DNA of 64,000 nt, taken from contig NZ_LMCX01000002.1 of assembly GCF_001425665.1 (NCBI RefSeq), positions 1-64,000 on the forward strand, given 5' to 3'. The translations under genes and the position numbers were made by a program. Source of the DNA: Yonghaparkia sp. Root332 (GTDB lineage: Bacteria; Actinomycetota; Actinomycetes; Actinomycetales; Microbacteriaceae). Of the stretch, positions 42,797 through 50,374 are shown one piece after another; the stretch's first letter is position 1, and every line of letters starts with the position of its first letter. The notes under the pieces were generated by a model. It did not search any database. It saw only the letters and a list, made by a program, of their open reading frames with translations, and was not told the DNA's origin.

Positions 42797-44176
42797 ATGT
42801 CCGCTGCACCCTCCGGAGTCCGCTCGGGGAACCTGAGCGCCCACGATCTCGAGAAGAGCATCCGCGCGGGGGAGATCGACACCGTCATCGTGGCCTTCAC
42901 CGACATGCAGGGCCGTCTGGTCGGCAAGCGCGTCTCGGCGCGGCTGTTCAGCGAGGAGGTCGGCGCGCACGGCGCCGAGTGCTGCAACTACCTGCTCGCC
43001 GTCGACGTGGAGATGAACACCGTCGACGGCTACGCGATCTCCAGCTGGGAGCGCGGCTACGGCGACATGGTCATGCAGCCCGACATGGACACGCTCCGGC
43101 TCATCCCGTGGCTGCCCGGCACCGCGATGGTGCTCGCCGACCTGCTGTTCCTCGACGGCACCCCCGTCGCGCCGAGCCCGCGCGCGATCCTCCGCCGCCA
43201 GATCGACCGCCTCGCCGAGCACGGGCTCGTGCCCTACGTCGGCACCGAGCTCGAGTTCATCGTCTTCGACGACGGCTACCGCGACGCCTGGCGCAAGGGC
43301 TACCGCGACCTCACCCCGGCGAGCGACTACAACATCGATTACGCGCTCATGGCCTCCACGCGCATGGAGCCGCTGCTGCGCGACATCCGCCTGAGCATGG
43401 ACGGCGCGGGCATGTACTGCGAGGGCGTCAAGGGCGAGTGCAACCTCGGCCAGCAGGAGATCGCCTTCCGCTACGCCCACGCTCTCGCGACGTGCGACAA
43501 CCACTCGATCTACAAGAACGGGGCGAAGGAGATCGCCGACCGCCACGGCAAGTCGCTGACGTTCATGGCGAAGTTCAACGAGCGCGAGGGCAACAGCTGC
43601 CACATCCACCTCAGCGTGCGCGGCGCCGATGGCACGCCCGTCATGGCCGGCGACCGCGAGCACGGCTTCTCGCCGCTCATGGAGCACTGGCTCGCGGGCC
43701 AGCTCGCCGCGATGCGCGAGCTCACCCTGTTCTTCGCGCCCGCGATCAACTCGTACAAGCGCTACGTCGAGGGCAGCTTCGCGCCGACCGCGATCGCGTG
43801 GGGCTTCGACAACCGCACGTGCGCGCTGCGCGTCGTCGGCCACGGGCAGAGCCTGCGCGTCGAGAACCGCGTGCCGGGCGGCGACGTCAACCAGTACCTC
43901 GCGACCGCCGCGATCATCGCCGCGGGCATCCACGGCATCGAGAACGAGCTCACCCTCGAGGAGGCCTTCGCCGGCAACGCCTACGGCTCCGACAAGCCGC
44001 GCGTGCCGTCGACCCTGCGCGAGGCCGCCGAGCTCTTCGCCGGCTCGGAGATCGCTCATGCGGCGTTCGGGCAGGATGTCGTGGACCACTACCTCAACAT
44101 GGCGCGCGTCGAGCAGAAGGCCTACGACGCGGCCGTCACCGACTGGGAGCGATTCCGTGGCTTCGAACGATTCTGA
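42797..44176 (+). CDS. Glutamine synthetase-like gamma-glutamyl-amine ligase (GlnA4/PuuA type)
   Basis: 459 residues. The N-terminal beta-grasp (about 10-110) has VIVAFTDMQGRLVGKRVSARLF. The catalytic domain has YVGTELEFIVFD, GECNLGQQEIAFRYAHAL, EGNSCHIHLSVRG, INSYKRYVEGSFAPTAIAWGFDNRT and NRVPGGDVNQYLATAAIIAAG. It lacks the adenylylation region of true GlnA and groups with GlnA3/GlnA4/PuuA enzymes, which join glutamate to an amine. The ethanolamine-type permease next door favours gamma-glutamylethanolamide synthetase (GlnA4 of Streptomyces coelicolor). Polyamines are the alternative substrate. ATG at 42797 has AAGGAG 7 nt upstream. Confidence 0.85.
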   Translation: MSAAPSGVRSGNLSAHDLEKSIRAGEIDTVIVAFTDMQGRLVGKRVSARLFSEEVGAHGAECCNYLLAVDVEMNTVDGYAISSWERGYGDMVMQPDMDTLRLIPWLPGTAMVLADLLFLDGTPVAPSPRAILRRQIDRLAEHGLVPYVGTELEFIVFDDGYRDAWRKGYRDLTPASDYNIDYALMASTRMEPLLRDIRLSMDGAGMYCEGVKGECNLGQQEIAFRYAHALATCDNHSIYKNGAKEIADRHGKSLTFMAKFNEREGNSCHIHLSVRGADGTPVMAGDREHGFSPLMEHWLAGQLAAMRELTLFFAPAINSYKRYVEGSFAPTAIAWGFDNRTCALRVVGHGQSLRVENRVPGGDVNQYLATAAIIAAGIHGIENELTLEEAFAGNAYGSDKPRVPSTLREAAELFAGSEIAHAAFGQDVVDHYLNMARVEQKAYDAAVTDWERFRGFERF

Positions 44177-44915
44177 CCGGCACCGCCGACCCGTCATCGG
44201 GCTGACGACCTACCTCGAGCAGGCGCACACGGGCGTGTGGGATGTCCCTGCCGCGTTCCTGCCCAAGGTCTACTTCGAGGCGGTCACGCGCGCCGGCGGG
44301 ACCGTCGTCCTGCTGCCTCCCCAGCCGGTCGACGAATCCGTCGCCGACAGCATCCTCGACGGACTCGACGGCCTCATCATCACGGGGGGCAAGGACGTCG
44401 AGTCGAGCCGGTACGGGCAGACCCCGCACCCGACGAACGATGCGCCGCGCACCGATCGCGACGACTTCGAGTTCGCGCTCCTGGAGCGCGCGATCGCCCG
44501 CGACATCCCCTTCTTCGGCATCTGCCGCGGGATGCAGGTGCTCAACGTGCTGCGCGGGGGCACGCTGATCCAGCACCTGCCGGAGGTCATCGGCAGCGAG
44601 CGGTACAACGCCGGTGGCGGGGTCTTCACCCCGAACCCGGCGATCACGGTGCCCGGCACGCGCCTGGCCGAGCTCGTCGGCGAGCAGGTGACGGCGCAGA
44701 GCTACCACCACCAGGCGCTCGACGAGGTCGGCGAGGGGCTGACGGTGAGCGCGCGCGGCGACGACGGCATCATCCAGGCGGTCGACGTCGACGGCATGAG
44801 CTTCGGCGTCGCGGTGCAGTGGCACCCCGAGATGTCGCCGGAGGATCTTCGCCTGTTCGCGGGCCTCGTCGACGCGGCCGTCGACTACGCCGAGAGCCGC
44901 CGGGTGCACGCGTGA
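44157..44915 (+). CDS. Class I glutamine amidotransferase-like gamma-glutamyl hydrolase (PuuD type)
   Basis: 252 residues. The catalytic triad is visible: Cys123 in FFGICRGMQVLN, and His223 and Glu225 in QWHPE. PVIGLTTYLEQ and GLIITGGKDVESSRYG are PuuD-family blocks. It should cleave the gamma-glutamyl bond of the final intermediate and release glutamate. The GTG at 44157 lies 20 bp inside the synthetase gene and has GGGAG 7 nt upstream. This overlap implies coupled translation. The stop overlaps the dehydrogenase start (GTGA). Confidence 0.9.
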   Translation: MASNDSDRHRRPVIGLTTYLEQAHTGVWDVPAAFLPKVYFEAVTRAGGTVVLLPPQPVDESVADSILDGLDGLIITGGKDVESSRYGQTPHPTNDAPRTDRDDFEFALLERAIARDIPFFGICRGMQVLNVLRGGTLIQHLPEVIGSERYNAGGGVFTPNPAITVPGTRLAELVGEQVTAQSYHHQALDEVGEGLTVSARGDDGIIQAVDVDGMSFGVAVQWHPEMSPEDLRLFAGLVDAAVDYAESRRVHA

Positions 44916-46270
44916 GCGAGACGACCCTCATCAACCCGGCCGACGAGTCCGTCATCGGCACGGTCCGGCACGCGACGCTCGAGGAGGTCGATGCGGCCGT
45001 CGCGCGCGCTGTCGTCGCCCAGCGCGCGTGGGCCGCGCTCGCGCCCGTCGACCGCGCCCGCGCCCTGCGCCGCTTCGCCGCGACCGTCGACGCCCACGTC
45101 GAGGAGCTCGCGCAGCTCGAGGTGCGCAACTCCGGCCACCCGATCGGCGCCGCCCGCTGGGAGGCGGGCAACGTGCGCGACGTGCTCGACTACTACAGCG
45201 GCGCGCCGGAGCGGCTCATCGGCCAGCAGATCCCCGTCGCCGGCGGGCTCGACGTCACCTTCCACGAGCCGCTCGGCGTCGTCGGCGTCATCGTGCCCTG
45301 GAACTTCCCCATGCCGATCGCCGGCTGGGGCTTCGCGCCCGCGCTCGCCGCCGGCAACGCGGTGCTGCTGAAGCCCGCCGACTGGACGCCCCTGACGGCG
45401 ATCCGCCTCGGCGAGCTCGCCCTCGAGTCGGGCCTGCCCGAGCACCTCTTCCAAGTGCTGCCCGGCCGCGGCTCGGTCGTCGGCGACCGCTTCGTCACCC
45501 ACCCGGCCGTGCGCAAGGTCGTCTTCACCGGATCCACCGAGGTCGGCAAGCACGTCATGGCCGGATGCGCGGCGCAGGTCAAGCCCGTGACGCTCGAGCT
45601 CGGCGGCAAGAGCGCGAACATCGTCTTCGCCGACGCCGACCTCGAGGCAGCGGCATCCGGCGCCCCCGGGTCGGTCTTCGACAACGCGGGGCAAGACTGC
45701 TGCGCGCGCTCGCGCCTGCTCGTGCAGCGCAGCGTGCTCGACCGGTTCCTCGAGCTGCTGGAGCCCGCCGTACGAGGCTTCCGCGTCGGCGACCCCACCG
45801 ACGAGGCGACCGAGATGGGGCCGCTCGTGTCGAAGAGCCACTTCGAGAACGTCGCGGCCTTCCTCGACGGCAGCGCGCCCGTCGCGTTCACGGGCACCGC
45901 GCCCGGGGGCCCCGGCTACTGGATGGCCCCGACCGTGCTGCTGCCGGACCGCACCGACCGCGTCGCGACGGAGGAGATCTTCGGCCCCGTCGTCTCGGTG
46001 CTGCCCTTCGACGACGAGGCCGATGCGATCGCGCTCGCGAACGACTCGATCTTCGGTCTGTCGGGCTCGATCTGGACGCGCGACCTCGGCCGCGGCATCC
46101 GCGTCGCCCGCGGGGTCGAGAGCGGCGCGCTGAGCGTCAACTCGCACTCCTCCGTGCGGTACGCGACCCCCTTCGGCGGGTTCAAGCAGTCGGGGCTCGG
46201 GCGCGAGCTCGGTCCGGATGCTCCGCTCGCCTTCACCGAGACCAAGAACGTCTTCTTCTCCCACGGCTAG
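44912..46270 (+). CDS. Aldehyde dehydrogenase (NAD(P)+)
   Basis: 452 residues, slightly short for the family because of a compact N-terminus. VPWNFPMPIAGWGFAPALAAGNAVLLKPADWTP forms the coenzyme pocket. General base Glu229 lies in VTLELGGKS. Catalytic Cys263 lies in NAGQDCCARSR. EEIFGPVVSVLPF and PFGGFKQSGLGRELG are also conserved. In this operon it should oxidise the gamma-glutamyl aldehyde (for ethanolamine, gamma-glutamylacetaldehyde) to the acid. GTG start overlaps the upstream stop. Confidence 0.92.
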   Translation: MSETTLINPADESVIGTVRHATLEEVDAAVARAVVAQRAWAALAPVDRARALRRFAATVDAHVEELAQLEVRNSGHPIGAARWEAGNVRDVLDYYSGAPERLIGQQIPVAGGLDVTFHEPLGVVGVIVPWNFPMPIAGWGFAPALAAGNAVLLKPADWTPLTAIRLGELALESGLPEHLFQVLPGRGSVVGDRFVTHPAVRKVVFTGSTEVGKHVMAGCAAQVKPVTLELGGKSANIVFADADLEAAASGAPGSVFDNAGQDCCARSRLLVQRSVLDRFLELLEPAVRGFRVGDPTDEATEMGPLVSKSHFENVAAFLDGSAPVAFTGTAPGGPGYWMAPTVLLPDRTDRVATEEIFGPVVSVLPFDDEADAIALANDSIFGLSGSIWTRDLGRGIRVARGVESGALSVNSHSSVRYATPFGGFKQSGLGRELGPDAPLAFTETKNVFFSHG

Positions 46271-46286
46271 GAACGGAGCCCGCACC

Positions 46287-47075
46287 ATGACCATCACCCC
46301 GATCGACCTCACCCAGCGACTCGCCGGGAAGGTCGCCGTCATCACGGGCGGCGCGAGCGGCATCGGCTTCGCGACCGCGAGGCGCTTCGCCGCGGAGGGC
46401 GCGCGCGTCGTCATCGGCGACATGAACCCGGAGGCCGGCGAGGCCGCCGCGGCCGAGGTCGACGGGCTCTTCGTGCAGGTCGACGTGACCGACGAGGCCC
46501 AGGTCAACGCACTCTTCGACACGGCGGTCGCGACCTACGGCTCGCTCGACATCGCCTTCAACAACGCGGGAATCTCGCCGCCCGACGACGACTCGATCGA
46601 GACGACCGAGCTGCCGGCATGGGACAGGGTGCAGGACGTCAATCTCAAGAGCGTCTACCTCTGCTCGCGAGCCGCGCTGCGCCACATGGTCGCCCAGCAG
46701 TCGGGCTCGATCATCAACACCGCGTCGTTCGTCGCCGTCATGGGCAGCGCCACCAGTCAGATCTCGTACACCGCATCGAAGGGCGGCGTGCTCGCCATGA
46801 CGCGCGAGCTCGGCGTGCAGTTCGCCCGCCAGGGCATCCGCGTCAACGCCCTGTGCCCGGGCCCCGTCAACACGCCCCTGCTGCAGGAGCTCTTCGCGAA
46901 GGACCCGGAGCGGGCGCAGCGCCGCCTCGTGCACATCCCCAAGGGCCGCTTCGCCGAGGCGGAGGAGCTCGCCGCCGCCGTCGCGTTCCTCGCGAGCGAC
47001 GACGCGTCGTTCATCACCGGCTCGACCTTCCTCGTCGACGGCGGCATCAGCGCCGCGTACGTCACCCCGCTGTAG
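46287..47075 (+). CDS. Short-chain dehydrogenase/reductase, candidate alcohol dehydrogenase of the pathway
   Basis: 262 residues, classical SDR. Cofactor motif TGGASGIG (20-27), NNAG (92-95) and the triad Ser147, Tyr161, Lys165 (SYTASK) are present. PGPVNTPL and the C-terminal FLVDGGISAAYVTPL complete the fold. Asp45 (GDMN) after strand 2 suggests NAD+ preference. In an ethanolamine route it would oxidise the hydroxyl of gamma-glutamylethanolamide to the aldehyde. That role is inferred from operon position. It lies 16 bp after the aldehyde dehydrogenase. Confidence 0.9.
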   Translation: MTITPIDLTQRLAGKVAVITGGASGIGFATARRFAAEGARVVIGDMNPEAGEAAAAEVDGLFVQVDVTDEAQVNALFDTAVATYGSLDIAFNNAGISPPDDDSIETTELPAWDRVQDVNLKSVYLCSRAALRHMVAQQSGSIINTASFVAVMGSATSQISYTASKGGVLAMTRELGVQFARQGIRVNALCPGPVNTPLLQELFAKDPERAQRRLVHIPKGRFAEAEELAAAVAFLASDDASFITGSTFLVDGGISAAYVTPL

Positions 47076-47087
47076 CGCCCGCCGATC

Positions 47088-47819
47088 ATGACCGACCCCG
47101 CCCCGCCGCCCGAAGGGCTCGCGCTCGAGGCCTTCAGCCGACCGGTGCGGGGCGGCAACGCCTTCGAGGAGACCCTCGCCCGCCTCCTGCAGCTCATCCG
47201 GCTGGGGGTCGTGCCGCCGGGGGAGGCCCTCGCTCCCGAGCGCGAGCTCGCCGCGCGGCTCGAGGTCAGTCGCGACACCGTGCGCGAGGCGATCCGGGCG
47301 CTCGCCGAGGCCGGCTACGTCGAGTCGCGGCGGGGCCGCTACGGCGGTACGTTCGTGCGCGAGCCGCTCCCGCACCCCGAGGACGGGCCGGGGGAGCGCG
47401 TGTCTGCCGACGAGGTGCGGGATGCCCTGCTCGTGCGCGACGTGCTCGAGGTCGGCGCGGCGAGGGCAGCGGCATCCACGCCTCTGACGGCGGCGCAGCG
47501 CGACGATCTGGCGACCCGCATGCGCGAGGTCGCCGCCGCGGAGGGCGCGGAGTACCGCCGGCTCGACTCGCGGCTGCACCTCACCCTCGGCGAGCTCGCC
47601 GGGAGCCCCACGCTCGTGTCGCTGCTCGCCGACAACCGGATGCGGGTCAACACCCTGCTCGATCGGATCCCGCTGCTGCCGCCCAACATCGCGCACTCCA
47701 ACGAGCAGCACGAGCGCATCGTGTGGGCCGTGCTGTCGGGCGACGCGGACGGCGCCGCGGCCGCGATGACCGAGCACCTCGAGGGCACGGCGTCGCTGCT
47801 GCGCGGGTTCCTGGCGTAG
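47088..47819 (+). CDS. FadR-subfamily GntR transcriptional regulator
   Basis: 243 residues. Winged HTH at about 30-95 (PGEALAPERELAARLEVSRDTVREAIRALAEAGYVESRRGRYGGTFV). The FCD ligand domain follows (RDVLEVGAARAAA, RLDSRLHLTLGELAGS, SNEQHERIVWAVLSGD), with Asp and His residues placed for metal and carboxylate binding. It is the last gene of the operon, 12 bp after the SDR, and probably senses an organic-acid intermediate and controls the divergent promoters at 42574-42796. Confidence 0.9.
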   Translation: MTDPAPPPEGLALEAFSRPVRGGNAFEETLARLLQLIRLGVVPPGEALAPERELAARLEVSRDTVREAIRALAEAGYVESRRGRYGGTFVREPLPHPEDGPGERVSADEVRDALLVRDVLEVGAARAAASTPLTAAQRDDLATRMREVAAAEGAEYRRLDSRLHLTLGELAGSPTLVSLLADNRMRVNTLLDRIPLLPPNIAHSNEQHERIVWAVLSGDADGAAAAMTEHLEGTASLLRGFLA

Positions 47820-47820
47820 G

Positions 47821-47854
47821 CGGCAGGCGCGTCGGCCCCCGGCAGGCGCGTCGG
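47821..47854. repeat. Direct repeat between convergent genes
   Basis: CGGCAGGCGCGTCGG occurs exactly twice, at 47821-47835 and 47840-47854, separated by CCCC. It lies between the fadR-type stop and the isomerase stop (47870) and has no hairpin of terminator strength. Confidence 0.7.
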
Positions 47855-47869
47855 TCCGTCGGGCGCGGC

Positions 47870-48661
47870 TCAGGCGAGGTGCGCGCGCGCGAACGCGACC
47901 GTCTCGCGCAGCTCGGCCAGGCGCGCGGCGTCGTCGCGGCCGCAGTGCCGCGTGTTGAGCTCGGCGACGACATCGCCCGCGAACCCGCTCGCCGCGAGGT
48001 GGCGCAGCAGCGCCGCGACCGGCTGTCCGCCGCGGCCCGGGACGAGGTGCGCGTCGACGAGCAGCCCCCCGGCGTCGGGCGCGGCGGCGTCGCACAGGTG
48101 CACATGATGAAGCCGGTCGCCCCACGCGCGCGCGAGATCGAGCGCCGAGACGCGCGCCATGCTCGCGTGCGAGACGTCGAGCACGAGGCGGTCGACGGCG
48201 AGCTCGCCCGGGTTCCAGTGCGGCGCGAACGCGTCGCGCGTGCGGCCGCCCGCCGCGACGGGGAACATGTTCTCGACCGCGACGGTCACCCCCGTCGCGG
48301 TGGCGGTCTCGGCGACGGCGTCCTCGAACGCGGCGGCCCACCGGCCCTGCCAGCGCCAGGGCGGGTGGGCGACGACCGTGGCCGCTCCCAGCTCGGCGGC
48401 GAGGGCGGCGGCGCGCTGCAGCTTCGTGCGCGGGTCGCGCCCGAAGACGAGGGTGCTGAAGAGCAGGACGGGGGCGTGGATGCTCAGCACGGGCATCCCG
48501 TACCGCGACGACAGCGCGCCGATCGCCCGGGCGCTCTGCGTGGCCGGGTCGCTCGTGATCATGATCTCGAGGCCGTCGAACCCGGCCTCGCGCGACAGAC
48601 GGAACGCGGGCTCGAGCCGCCGTGGGAGCACGCTCGTGGTGCCCATGCCGACGCGGATCAC
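47870..48661 (-). CDS. Xylose isomerase-like TIM-barrel protein (sugar phosphate isomerase/epimerase family)
   Basis: 263 residues. The AP-endonuclease-2/TIM-barrel layout is clear: GFDGLEIMITSD, LSIHAP, VVAHPPWRWQG, VAVENMFP with a metal-binding Glu, LVLDVSHASMA, HHVHLCDA, DAHLVPGRGGQPVAALL and DVVAELNTRHCG. The spacing of His and Glu residues fits a divalent metal site. The substrate is unknown: it could be a sugar epimerase, an inositol enzyme or an unrelated hydrolase. GTG start, with TAGGCT ending 6 nt upstream, overlapping the stop of the tetR gene, so it is probably leaderless. Confidence 0.85.
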   Translation of the reverse strand: MIRVGMGTTSVLPRRLEPAFRLSREAGFDGLEIMITSDPATQSARAIGALSSRYGMPVLSIHAPVLLFSTLVFGRDPRTKLQRAAALAAELGAATVVAHPPWRWQGRWAAAFEDAVAETATATGVTVAVENMFPVAAGGRTRDAFAPHWNPGELAVDRLVLDVSHASMARVSALDLARAWGDRLHHVHLCDAAAPDAGGLLVDAHLVPGRGGQPVAALLRHLAASGFAGDVVAELNTRHCGRDDAARLAELRETVAFARAHLA

Positions 48662-48667
48662 GCGGCC

Positions 48668-48673
48668 AGCCTA
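48668..48673 (-). promoter_or_regulatory. -10 element overlapping the tetR stop codon
   Basis: TAGGCT on the minus strand starts with the TAG stop codon of the upstream tetR gene and ends 6 nt before the GTG of the isomerase gene. Confidence 0.45.
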
Positions 48674-49270
48674 GGGCCGGTCGTCGAACGCTCGGCCTCC
48701 CGGGCCGTGCACGATCGCTGACTCGATGAGGTCGAGGGTCGACGCGAGGCGGGCGGAGCGCTCGTCGTCGGAGTACCGGCCGGAGCCGAGCAGTACCGCG
48801 AGACCGTGAACGGTGGACCAGGCGAAGGTGAACTGCGCCTGCAGCGTCGCGGCATCCGTCGCGGGCAGCACGGCGCGGTACAGCTCCCAGCCCGAGGGGG
48901 AGTCGGGCCGGGGTGGCGCGATCGAGACGGGGAGGAAGGCGGCGGAGAAGAGCTCGGGGTCATCGAGTGCGATCTCGACGTACGCGGCACCGAGCGCGCG
49001 CAGTCGGTCGAGGGGCGCGCCCTCCGCGACATCGGGGCGGTCGGCGATCTGCTGCGCGAACTCCTCCCTGGCGCGCTGGGAGACGACGGCCAGAAGCGCA
49101 TCGGCGGAAGGGTAATGGCGATAGGCGGCCATGGGCGAGACGCCGAGCTGCTTCGCGATGCGACGAACGCTCAGCCCGGCCGCTCCCTCGGCCCGTGCGA
49201 TCGCGAGGCCGGTGTCGGCGAGGGCTCGGGCGAGATCCCCATGGTGATACCTGCCGGGCTCCCGCATCAT
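48671..49270 (-). CDS. TetR-family regulator, divergent from an SDR gene
   Basis: 199 residues. HTH in GLSVRRIAKQLGVSPMAAYRHYPSADALLAVVSQRAREEF (about 32-72), preceded by the GRYHHGDLARAL helix typical of the TetR_C_33/WHG group. The C-terminal ligand domain is helical. Starts at 49270 and 49267 (two ATGs in tandem) are equally possible; the palindrome 49266-49285 covers both. It probably represses itself and the divergent SDR gene (49358). The ligand is unknown. Confidence 0.88.
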   Translation of the reverse strand: MMREPGRYHHGDLARALADTGLAIARAEGAAGLSVRRIAKQLGVSPMAAYRHYPSADALLAVVSQRAREEFAQQIADRPDVAEGAPLDRLRALGAAYVEIALDDPELFSAAFLPVSIAPPRPDSPSGWELYRAVLPATDAATLQAQFTFAWSTVHGLAVLLGSGRYSDDERSARLASTLDLIESAIVHGPGGRAFDDRP

Positions 49271-49285
49271 GTTTACATGATATAC
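49266..49285. promoter_or_regulatory. TetR operator candidate between tetR and the SDR gene
   Basis: ATCATG-TTTA-CATGAT (49266-49281) is a perfect 6-4-6 inverted repeat. It overlaps a second, GTTTA-CATGA-TATAC (49271-49285), in an AT-rich island within this GC-rich DNA. The position over the tetR start and upstream of the SDR fits dual repression. Confidence 0.6.
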
Positions 49286-49357
49286 ATAGCCCGATGTGTG
49301 CACCGCATACATTGGGTCGAGCGCCTCGCCTGCCCCGAATCGAGAAGAGAGAGCCCC

Positions 49358-50275
49358 ATGACCGCACCCGCTCGTAACCTCCTGCCGGCCCTCGGCCCCC
49401 GCCTCGACGGCACGACCGCTCTCATCACGGGAGGCACCGACGGCGTGGGCGCCGCGCTCGCCCTCCAGCTCCGTGATCGCGGCGCGCACGTCATCGTCAT
49501 CGGCCGCTCGGCCGAGAAGGCCCGTGCTCTCATCGACCGGTCGGATGCCGCGTCGAGCTCCGGCTCGCTGACGGCGCGCACGGTCGACTTCTCGCTCATG
49601 CGGTCGGTCGAGCAGGCGGTGGACGCTCTCGCCGACGACATCGATCGCATCGACATCCTCGTGCAGGGCGTCGGCGTCTTCCTCTCGCACGTCGAGCACA
49701 CCGCCGAGGGCGTCGAGCTCGATTTCGCGGTGAGCTACCTCGCGCGCTTCGTCCTCCTCGAGCGCGCCGCGACGCGCGGGCTCATCGGTCCGGGCACGAG
49801 GCTCCTCTCGCTCGCTGCGACGAGCCCCACGACGCCGGGATTCGCACGGGTGGAGTTCGACGACCTCGACGCGGTGACCGCTCGCACCGGTTTCCGCGGG
49901 CACGCAGCGGCGCAGACCGCGAACGACCTCCTCGTCGCCGCGGCTTCCGCGCGGTACGGGGTCGCGGCCATGGGGTACGGGCCCGGCAACGTGCGCACGG
50001 GCATCCTGCGCGCTCAGCCCTGGTGGTTCCGCACTCTCGTAGGACTCTTCCCGAAGCGCGAGCCGCAAGCGGTCGCCGAGCAGCTCGTCTCCCTGCTCAC
50101 CGACGCGAGCTGGAGCTCCGAGACGGCCGGATGGGCGGGCAGGCGCGGCCGCTTCGAGATCGCGCCGTTCATCGCGGACGAGCGCCGGCAGCGCGATCTC
50201 GTCGCCGCGAGCGAGGAGCTCCATCGCCGGGCCCTCGCCGCCCCGATCCCGGCGCCCGGGTCGACGCAATTCTGA
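49358..50275 (+). CDS. Atypical short-chain dehydrogenase-like protein
   Basis: 305 residues. TTALITGGTDGVGAALALQLRDRGAHVIVIGR is an intact Rossmann dinucleotide-binding motif, and ILVQGVGVFLS replaces the NNAG element. Where the catalytic YxxxK should be, the chain reads GFRGHAAAQTANDLL, so Tyr is replaced by His and Lys by Gln. The length (305) exceeds the classical 250. Redox activity of the usual type is doubtful; a binding role or an altered mechanism is possible. It diverges from a TetR gene that likely controls it. Confidence 0.8.
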   Translation: MTAPARNLLPALGPRLDGTTALITGGTDGVGAALALQLRDRGAHVIVIGRSAEKARALIDRSDAASSSGSLTARTVDFSLMRSVEQAVDALADDIDRIDILVQGVGVFLSHVEHTAEGVELDFAVSYLARFVLLERAATRGLIGPGTRLLSLAATSPTTPGFARVEFDDLDAVTARTGFRGHAAAQTANDLLVAAASARYGVAAMGYGPGNVRTGILRAQPWWFRTLVGLFPKREPQAVAEQLVSLLTDASWSSETAGWAGRRGRFEIAPFIADERRQRDLVAASEELHRRALAAPIPAPGSTQF

Positions 50276-50374
50276 GAGAACGGTGATATTCGGCTGATAC
50301 CGTAGCGAGCCGGCCGGGCGCGCGAGCGCCGGGGTCGTGATCGATACGGAACGAGCGTGCGGAAAGCGAGTGAC

